64,000 nucleotides of DNA from Microbacterium sp. zg-B96. GTDB lineage: Bacteria; Actinomycetota; Actinomycetes; Actinomycetales; Microbacteriaceae. The notes beneath the pieces were generated by a model. It did no database searches. It saw only the letters and a list, made by a program, of their open reading frames with translations, and was not told the origin of the DNA. This document shows, one piece after another, positions 58,192 through 64,000 of this stretch. The DNA is taken from contig NZ_CP126738.1 in the NCBI RefSeq assembly GCF_030246865.1, positions 1,178,001 through 1,242,000 of the forward strand. The letters are read 5' to 3'. Made by a program: the position numbers and the translations under genes. The number at the start of each line of letters is the position of its first letter. Within the stretch, counting starts at the first letter, position 1.

Positions 58192-58874
58192 CCCAAGCCC
58201 CCGCCTACACCGCAGCGCAGGTGCGCGCCGCCGAGGCGCCGCTGCTGGCGGCGGGGGAGCCGCTGATGGATCGCGCTGCGGCCGCGCTGGCCGCGGTTCT
58301 GCGGCGTGAACTGGATGCGGGTGGGCGGGTGCTGGTCGTCGCCGGGCGCGGCGACAACGGCGGCGACGCGCTGCTGGCCGGTGCCGCTCTCGCGGCGGAC
58401 GGCACGGCGGTCGACGTGCTGCAGACGGCGGATGCCGCGCACGAACGAGGGCTGCGCACCGCTCGCGCCGCCGGAGCGCGCGACGTCACCCTCGACGAGG
58501 CCGCCACGGCCGATCCCGCCTATGCCCTGATCGTCGACGGCATCGTCGGCATCGGCGCCTCTCACAACCCCGCGTTAAGGGGAGGCGCGCGCGACGCCGT
58601 CGCCGCGCTGCTGCCGTCGGTGCGCGCGGGGCGCAGCCGCGTCGTTGCCGTCGACGTTCCCAGTGGTCTGCAGCCCGACGACGGCACCGTCGCCGACGAC
58701 CTGGTGCTGCCGGCATTCGTCACCGTCACGTTCGGCGCGGTGAAGGCGGGCCTGGTGCGCGCATCGGGCGTCGGGCTTGCCGGCCGCGTCGTGCTCGTCG
58801 ACCTCGGGCTCGATCTTTCTCACGTGCCGCCGGTGGCGGCGGGTGAGGTGGAGACGTTCCGCGCTGGTGCGTGA
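58188..58874 (+). CDS. NAD(P)HX epimerase domain protein (YjeF N-terminal type)
   Basis: 228 aa from ATG 58188 (ATGA overlap with yihY). YTAAQVRAAEAPLL, GRGDNGGDALLAGA and DGIVGIGASHNPALRGG are the YjeF_N motifs; Asp in VVAVDVPSGLQPDDG completes the site. It repairs hydrated nicotinamide nucleotides by epimerisation. The usual fused ADP/ATP-dependent dehydratase domain is absent here. Confidence 0.88.
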   Translation: MTQAPAYTAAQVRAAEAPLLAAGEPLMDRAAAALAAVLRRELDAGGRVLVVAGRGDNGGDALLAGAALAADGTAVDVLQTADAAHERGLRTARAAGARDVTLDEAATADPAYALIVDGIVGIGASHNPALRGGARDAVAALLPSVRAGRSRVVAVDVPSGLQPDDGTVADDLVLPAFVTVTFGAVKAGLVRASGVGLAGRVVLVDLGLDLSHVPPVAAGEVETFRAGA

Positions 58875-58969
58875 CGCGCGAGTGACGTTCTGATTGCGTT
58901 CCGCCGCGCAGACGTTGCGAATCGGGCACCGTGGTATTCGCGCCCTGCCGCAGTCGGTAGCGTCGTACT

Positions 58970-61483
58970 GTGGCCAGTCAGCTCGAAAACGAATCCGTCC
59001 CGAACCACCCGCTTGCAGCGACGCATCCGCTCGCCCTTGCCCCGGTTGCGGCGCCCGCCAGCACCGTGGACGGGTTCGTGGCGGAGTTCCTGCAGAACCT
59101 CAACCTCGAGCGGGGGGTGACGCTTTCGGCATCCACCCCCAACGACCGATACGTGGCCCTGGCGTACACGGTGCGCGACTACCTCATCGCGCGCTGGCTG
59201 GAAGACCGCCGGCACCTACGTGAGACGCAGGCCAAGACCGTCTGCTACCTGTCGGCGGAGTACCTGCTGGGCAGGCAACTGGACAACAACCTGCTCGCAA
59301 CCGACCTGACCGATGTCGCCACAGAGGCGCTCGCACAGTGCGGGATCGACATCAACGAGCTGCGCGACCTCGAGGTCGAGCCGGGCCTCGGCAACGGTGG
59401 CCTCGGACGCCTGGCGGCGTGCTTCATCGACTCGCTCGCCACTATGAGCGTCCCCAACACCGGCTACGGCATCCGCTACGAATACGGCATCTTCCGCCAG
59501 ACGTTCGAGGACGGCCAGCAGAGCGAACAGCCCGACGCGTGGCTCGCGCTGGGATCGCCGTGGGAGTTCCCGCACCCCGAGGCCGCACAGACGATCGCGT
59601 TCGGCGGACACACCGAGACCTACGACGACGACGGCGTCACCCGTTCGCGCTGGGTTCCGGGCTGGAACGTGCGCGCAGTGCCGTACAACTACATGGTTCC
59701 CGGCTACCACAACGGCCGCGTCAATACGCTCCGGCTGTGGAGCGCGGTCGCCACCGACGCGTTCGACCTCCGCATCTTCAACTCCGGCGACTACGAAGAG
59801 GCCGTCCGGGCGCAGACCTACGCCGAGAACATCTCCAAGGTGCTGTATCCGGAGGACTCCACGCCGCAGGGCAAGGAGTTGCGCCTGCAGCAGCAGTACT
59901 TCTTCGTCGCGGCATCCATCGCCGACTTCATCGACCAGCTGCCCGACGATGTGGACCTCGGCACCCTGCCCGAGCGGGTCATCTTCCAGCTCAACGACAC
60001 GCATCCCGTCATCGCCGTGCCGGAGCTCATGCGCGTGCTCGTGGACGAGAAGGGCATGGCGTGGGATGCCGCGTGGCAGATCACCCGCCAGTGCTTCGCG
60101 TACACGTGTCATACCCTGCTGCCCGAGGCGCTGGAAGTGTGGTCGGTGGAACTGCTGGGACGGCTGCTGCCGCGTCACCTGGAAATCATCTACCGCATCA
60201 ACGACGAGTTCCTCGCCGAGGTGCGCGAGCGGTTCGGCGACGACGAGATGCGCATCCGCGACATGTCGATCATCGGCGAGTTCCCGGAGCGCTCGGTGCG
60301 GATGGCGTATCTCGCAACCGTCGCCGCGGCGAAGGTCAACGGTGTGGCGGAGCTTCACTCGCAGCTGCTGCGCACGAAGGTGCTGCCGGATTTCGACGAG
60401 TTCTTCCCCGGCAAGTTCATCAACGTCACCAACGGCGTGACGCCGCGACGCTTCCTGCGCCTGGCCAATCCCGACCTGTCCGCCCTCATCACCGAGGCGC
60501 TCGGCCGCGGCTGGGTCACCAACCTGGAGCGTCTGCGGGAACTCGAGCCGTTCGCCGAGGACCCCGAGTTCCGCAGCGCCTTCGCCCAGGTGAAGGCGGG
60601 GAACAAACGCCGGCTGAACGAAGTGCTGCGTGCCCGCGACGGATTCGAGCTGGGTGAGGACCACATGCTCGACGTGATGGTCAAGCGGCTGCACGAGTAC
60701 AAGCGCCAGATGCTGAAGCTCCTGCACATCGTGACGACGTACGAGCACATCGTGTCGGGGCGGATCGCCGCCGCCGACGTGCAGCCGCGCACGTTCATCT
60801 TCGGCGCGAAAGCAGCGCCCGGCTACGTCATGGCCAAGCGCATCATCCACCTCATCAACTCCGTCGGCTCGGTCGTCAACAACGACCCGCGCATCGAGGG
60901 GCGCCTGCAGGTGCTGTTCCCGCCGAACTACAACGTCACGCTCGCCGAACGAGTGGTTCCTGCCGCCGACCTGTCGGAGCAGATCTCCCTGGCAGGCAAG
61001 GAGGCTTCGGGCACCGGCAACATGAAGTTCGCGCTCAACGGTGCACTCACCATCGGCACCGACGACGGCGCGAACGTGGAGATCCGCGAGCTCGTCGGCG
61101 ACGACAACTTCTTCCTGTTCGGCATGACCGAGCCCGAGGTCGAGGCGCTGTGGGCGCGCGGCTACCGTCCCAGCGAGTTCTACAGCGCCGACGACGATCT
61201 GCGTCGCACGATCGACCTCATCGCCTCGGGGGCGTTCTCCGGCGGCGACCGCTCGGTGTTCGAGCCGATCGTGTCGAACCTGCTCTACGACGACCGCTTC
61301 ATGGTGCTGGCCGACTACCGGTCGTACATCGACACGCAGGCGAAGGTGGATGCCGCCTACGCGGACCGCGACGCCTGGACGCGATCGGCGATCCTCAACG
61401 TCGCACGCTGCGGGTACTTCTCCTCGGACCGCTCGATGCGCGACTACATCGACCGCATCTGGCACACGCCGCCGGCGTTCTGA
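58970..61483 (+). CDS. glgP: Glycogen phosphorylase
   Basis: 837 aa from GTG 58970, full length for GT35 phosphorylases. Motifs: TVCYLSAEYLLGRQL, EPGLGNGGLGRLAACFIDSL, LNDTHPVIAVPELMR and the PLP-lysine block EASGTGNMKFALNGALTIGT. It releases glucose-1-phosphate from glycogen or maltodextrin. RBS is weak; the 95-nt gap upstream contains no distinct promoter. Confidence 0.96.
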   Translation: MASQLENESVPNHPLAATHPLALAPVAAPASTVDGFVAEFLQNLNLERGVTLSASTPNDRYVALAYTVRDYLIARWLEDRRHLRETQAKTVCYLSAEYLLGRQLDNNLLATDLTDVATEALAQCGIDINELRDLEVEPGLGNGGLGRLAACFIDSLATMSVPNTGYGIRYEYGIFRQTFEDGQQSEQPDAWLALGSPWEFPHPEAAQTIAFGGHTETYDDDGVTRSRWVPGWNVRAVPYNYMVPGYHNGRVNTLRLWSAVATDAFDLRIFNSGDYEEAVRAQTYAENISKVLYPEDSTPQGKELRLQQQYFFVAASIADFIDQLPDDVDLGTLPERVIFQLNDTHPVIAVPELMRVLVDEKGMAWDAAWQITRQCFAYTCHTLLPEALEVWSVELLGRLLPRHLEIIYRINDEFLAEVRERFGDDEMRIRDMSIIGEFPERSVRMAYLATVAAAKVNGVAELHSQLLRTKVLPDFDEFFPGKFINVTNGVTPRRFLRLANPDLSALITEALGRGWVTNLERLRELEPFAEDPEFRSAFAQVKAGNKRRLNEVLRARDGFELGEDHMLDVMVKRLHEYKRQMLKLLHIVTTYEHIVSGRIAAADVQPRTFIFGAKAAPGYVMAKRIIHLINSVGSVVNNDPRIEGRLQVLFPPNYNVTLAERVVPAADLSEQISLAGKEASGTGNMKFALNGALTIGTDDGANVEIRELVGDDNFFLFGMTEPEVEALWARGYRPSEFYSADDDLRRTIDLIASGAFSGGDRSVFEPIVSNLLYDDRFMVLADYRSYIDTQAKVDAAYADRDAWTRSAILNVARCGYFSSDRSMRDYIDRIWHTPPAF

Positions 61484-61493
61484 TCAGCGGGCG

Positions 61494-62225
61494 TCAGCGG
61501 GCGTAGCGCTCGACGAACGCGCGCAGGATGCTGCCGGGGTGGGTCACCGGCAGACGCCTGACGGCGTCGAGGGTGAGATCCAGTTCGTCGGGGGCGAAGT
61601 ACCCGTGGCCGGCGTACGTGCGGATGCGGGTGGACATGCCTTCCACGTCGCACTCCGGGTGGAACTGGGTCGCGTAGACATTCCGACCCACGCGGAACAT
61701 CTGCACCGGGCACGCCGCTGACGTCGCCAGCAGCGTGGCCGATGCCGGCAGCTGGGTGATCGCCTCCTTGTGGCCGACGAACGCGGCGAACTCGTCGGGC
61801 AGCCCGGCCAGCAGCGGATCGGCGGCGCCGGCCTCGGTGCGTTGCACCGTCACGACGCTGATCGGTTCGCGGTAGGTGCTGTCGATGACCGCACCCTGGT
61901 GCGCCCCGAGCGTGCCGATGCCGTAGCAGGCGCCCAGGAAAGGGAAGTCCCGCGCCACGACCTCATCGAGCACGCGGGCGAAGTCGGCTTCGGCGCGGCG
62001 TTGCACGGCCGACTTCTTCGCCGGGGGATCGGAGGCGTTGAACGGCCCGCCGCCGACGAAGATCCCCGAGATCGAGTCGAGGTCGACATCCCCCAGCGGG
62101 CCGGCTTCGAGCCGCACGCGCACGAGGTCGCGCTCGTCCAGACCGGTGTATCGGAGGAACAGTGCGTACTCATCGTCGGCGGGGACATCTTCGGGTCGCG
62201 TGGCCAACAGCAGAAAGGGCTTCAT
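61494..62225 (-). CDS. Class I glutamine amidotransferase-like protein
   Basis: 243 aa. Nucleophile Cys in FLGACYGIG, His and Glu in ATQFHPECD; GIFVGGGPFNASD N-terminal loop. A GMP-synthase-type amidotransferase domain without a synthetase partner; such stand-alone proteins are probably glutaminases with an unknown acceptor. Converges on glgP with 10 nt between stops. Confidence 0.88.
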   Translation of the reverse strand: MKPFLLLATRPEDVPADDEYALFLRYTGLDERDLVRVRLEAGPLGDVDLDSISGIFVGGGPFNASDPPAKKSAVQRRAEADFARVLDEVVARDFPFLGACYGIGTLGAHQGAVIDSTYREPISVVTVQRTEAGAADPLLAGLPDEFAAFVGHKEAITQLPASATLLATSAACPVQMFRVGRNVYATQFHPECDVEGMSTRIRTYAGHGYFAPDELDLTLDAVRRLPVTHPGSILRAFVERYAR

Positions 62226-62343
62226 CGCGCCCGAGTCTATTGCCCGGTCGTGGTCTTGCCGGAACGGGACACCCGCGGCCTATCCTGACTGGTGACGGCC
62301 GCTCGCCTCGCGGCCGCGACAGCGACGTCGCAGGGAGAACCCC

Positions 62344-63264
62344 ATGTCCACCATCGCCTTCATCGGCCTCGGCCACATGGGCGCGCCGATGGCCGCCCAC
62401 CTGGTCTCGGCCGGGCACACCGTGCGCGGCGTCGACCCCGTGCCCGCCGCGCGCGAGGCGGCGGCCGGTCGCGGCATCCAGGTCGTCGACACCGTCGCAG
62501 ACGCGCTGGCGGGCGCGGATGCCTGCCTGACGTCGCTGCCCGGACCCGGTCAGGTGCGCGAGGTGTATGGGGGAGCGGGCGGAATCTTCGCCCTGGCGGC
62601 ATCCGGCACGCTGCTGCTGGACACCTCCACCGTCGACGTCGGCACGTCGCGGTGGTGCCACGACGAAGCCGACGCGCGCGGACTCCCCTTCGTCGACTCG
62701 CCGATCTCCGGCGGTACCGCCGGAGCCGAAGCCGGAACCCTGGCGGTCATGCTGGGCGGTCACCCCGACCACATCGAGCGTGCGCGCGCCGTCGTGGAGC
62801 CGATGGCACGGGCGGTGATCGCCTGCGGCGAGGCCACCAGCGGCATCGCCGCGAAGCTGGCGAACAACATGATGCTGTTCATCAGCGTGATGGCGATGTC
62901 GGAGGGCTCGCAGCTGGCCGAACGGCTGGGGCTGGACCCGCAGGTGTTCTGGCAGGTGGTGGATGCCTCGTCGGGGCAGTCGTGGGCGCAGCGCACCTGG
63001 TATCCCGTGCCCGGCGTCGTGCCCACCGCCGCGGCCAACCACGACTTCGATGCCACATTCTCCGCCGACCTGGCCCGCAAGGACTGCGGGCTTGCAGTAC
63101 AGGCGGCGGAGGCCACCGGCGTCAACCTGCCCGCCGCCCGGCTGGCGCTGGCCCAGCTGGACCGCCTCGCCGCCGAAGGGCTCGGCCACAAGGACTGCAC
63201 GCTCGTGGCGAAGTTCGCCTCGCCCGACGGCACCCTGCGCGGGTGGGGCGGTGAGTCGGCCTAG
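62344..63264 (+). CDS. mmsB: 3-hydroxyisobutyrate dehydrogenase-like beta-hydroxyacid dehydrogenase
   Basis: 306 aa, RBS GGAGAA. N-terminal FIGLGHMGAPMAAHLVSAGH dinucleotide loop, substrate motif DSPISGGTAGAEAG, and catalytic Lys in GIAAKLANNMM, with C-terminal DLARKDCGLAVQAA. These match MmsB, which oxidises 3-hydroxyisobutyrate to methylmalonate semialdehyde, the substrate of MmsA at 14626. The gene is far from mmsA and does not share its promoter, so general valine catabolism or another hydroxyacid substrate is equally possible. Confidence 0.86.
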   Translation: MSTIAFIGLGHMGAPMAAHLVSAGHTVRGVDPVPAAREAAAGRGIQVVDTVADALAGADACLTSLPGPGQVREVYGGAGGIFALAASGTLLLDTSTVDVGTSRWCHDEADARGLPFVDSPISGGTAGAEAGTLAVMLGGHPDHIERARAVVEPMARAVIACGEATSGIAAKLANNMMLFISVMAMSEGSQLAERLGLDPQVFWQVVDASSGQSWAQRTWYPVPGVVPTAAANHDFDATFSADLARKDCGLAVQAAEATGVNLPAARLALAQLDRLAAEGLGHKDCTLVAKFASPDGTLRGWGGESA

Positions 63265-63339
63265 CATCCGCGGCGACTGGGGGCAACGGCGGGGGAGAGT
63301 CCCGCGGGGCGGGTTAGGGTCGGATCAGGAGGTCATTTC

Positions 63340-63570
63340 ATGGCTATTGCACGAATGCACGGAGGTCCGCTGGACGGGCAGATTCTTCCCCTGGAAGATC
63401 CCGCACTGGACCAGTTGATCCTGCCGTACAGCGAGACGCAGGTCGTCTACGCGCGCGAAGGATCGCTCGACAAGACCGGTGACGACGACGGCCCTACCGA
63501 GGCCGCGTTCCGTTACGTCGAGGCGCAGGACGACATCGACCCCGACCGCGACGACCAGGACGAGCCGTAA
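63340..63570 (+). CDS. Small acidic protein of unknown function
   Basis: 76 aa, RBS AGGAGG. Contains MHGGPLDGQILPLEDPA, a motif pattern repeated in small actinobacterial proteins of unknown function; the second half is strongly acidic (DDIDPDRDDQDEP). Good start and RBS, and it precedes the CYTH gene by 3 nt, so real and probably co-transcribed. Confidence 0.75.
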   Translation: MAIARMHGGPLDGQILPLEDPALDQLILPYSETQVVYAREGSLDKTGDDDGPTEAAFRYVEAQDDIDPDRDDQDEP

Positions 63571-63573
63571 GGG

Positions 63574-64000
63574 GTGGCTTCCACCCCCGAATCCGGTAGC
63601 GCAGACGAACCGACCCGTTCCCTCGAGGTCGAGCGCACCTACGACGTCGACGAGAGCACCCCGCTTCCGGACTGGACGTCGCTACCCGGTGTCGCCACGA
63701 TCGGCGACGCCGAACGGCGAGATCTTGACGCGCGCTACCTCGACACCGCCGAGCGGCAGTTGGCCCTCGGCGGTGTCGCGGTACGCCGTCGCACCGGCGG
63801 GCCCGATGCCGGCTGGCATATCAAGATCTCGAGCCCCGAGGGCAAGCACGAGTGGGCGTGGCCCCTCGACGCCGAACCCGACGCCGACGCGATAGACGTG
63901 ACGGTTCCCGCGGCCGTGGTCGACGCTCTCGCGGCGTGGGCACATCCGCCGTTCACCGCGCTCGCCCGCATCCGCAACGCCCGGGTCGCCTATGCGTTGC
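63574..64000 (+). CDS. CYTH-domain protein, N-terminal part (runs off the window)
   Basis: 142 codons from GTG 63574, open to the end. LEVERTYDVDESTPLPDW near residues 18-35 is the conserved ExExK-like CYTH start (here EVERTY), followed by RYLDTAERQLALGGVAVRRR and GWHIKISS. CYTH proteins hydrolyse triphosphates or inorganic tripolyphosphate; in actinobacteria often fused with a CHAD domain, which would lie beyond the window. Confidence 0.82.
   Translation, partial: MASTPESGSADEPTRSLEVERTYDVDESTPLPDWTSLPGVATIGDAERRDLDARYLDTAERQLALGGVAVRRRTGGPDAGWHIKISSPEGKHEWAWPLDAEPDADAIDVTVPAAVVDALAAWAHPPFTALARIRNARVAYAL

Overview
The window is high-GC DNA with short intergenic gaps, GTG/TTG starts and many 4-nt ATGA/GTGA gene overlaps. 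It carries a Gram-positive style type IV pilus operon, an LPXTG-type surface asparaginase and GlgP. This points to an actinobacterium, most likely Microbacteriaceae (Microbacterium-like). That placement is inference; there is no rRNA or marker phylogeny here.

1-16.25 kb is a catabolic block. It begins with the end of a dipeptide/oligopeptide-type ABC substrate-binding protein (SBP) gene, followed by two permeases and two ATPases, a double-hotdog protein and an enoyl-CoA hydratase-like protein. Next come a CaiB-type CoA-transferase, a full second SBP gene whose 3' 479 nt are identical to the first, an HSD17B4-like SDR, a DUF35 zinc-ribbon protein paired with an Ltp2-like thiolase, a fused double CaiB CoA-transferase and, divergently, MmsA. 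The likely logic is import, CoA activation by transferase, beta-oxidation-like steps, C-C cleavage, and a methylmalonate-semialdehyde to propionyl-CoA exit. The promoters of the CoA-transferase and of mmsA share an almost identical 42-bp module, so the two ends of the block look co-regulated. The block stops at about 16.25 kb against two decayed gene fragments.

16.6-22.4 kb holds three alpha/beta hydrolases, a flavin monooxygenase-like protein and a cell-wall-anchored asparaginase. 22.6-34.5 kb is a quinate/shikimate-type cluster: a coupled operon quiC-like fusion, Dabb protein, shikimate/quinate dehydrogenase and TetR; two tandem IclR regulators; a DctP TRAP binding protein with a divergent Gfo/Idh oxidoreductase; and a DctQ-DctM-AroQ-like operon with a divergent isochorismatase-family gene followed by a class II aldolase. 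Near-identical imperfect palindromes lie upstream of the quiC, dctP and dctQM operons; at the two TRAP promoters they sit just upstream of matching -35/-10 boxes.

34.5-43.5 kb is mixed housekeeping and accessory genes (UbiB kinase, hydrolases, DUF1905, GH13, desaturase, M23-like, DUF2809, aldo/keto reductase). 43.5-44.2 kb is a gene-poor stretch with two repeat hairpins and a MerR-like palindrome.

44.2-57.1 kb is a complete Gram-positive type IV pilus operon, pilB-pilT-pilC-pilA-three prepilins-pilD-pilM-pilN-pilO, ended by a strong hairpin. pilB carries an apparent frameshift, and the major pilin ends in eleven Gly-Glu units encoded by a perfect hexanucleotide repeat. The remainder holds YihY, an NAD(P)HX epimerase domain, GlgP, a glutamine amidotransferase, an MmsB-like dehydrogenase, a small acidic protein and the start of a CYTH-domain gene that runs off the window. 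I saw no tRNA, rRNA, CRISPR array or intact insertion sequence.
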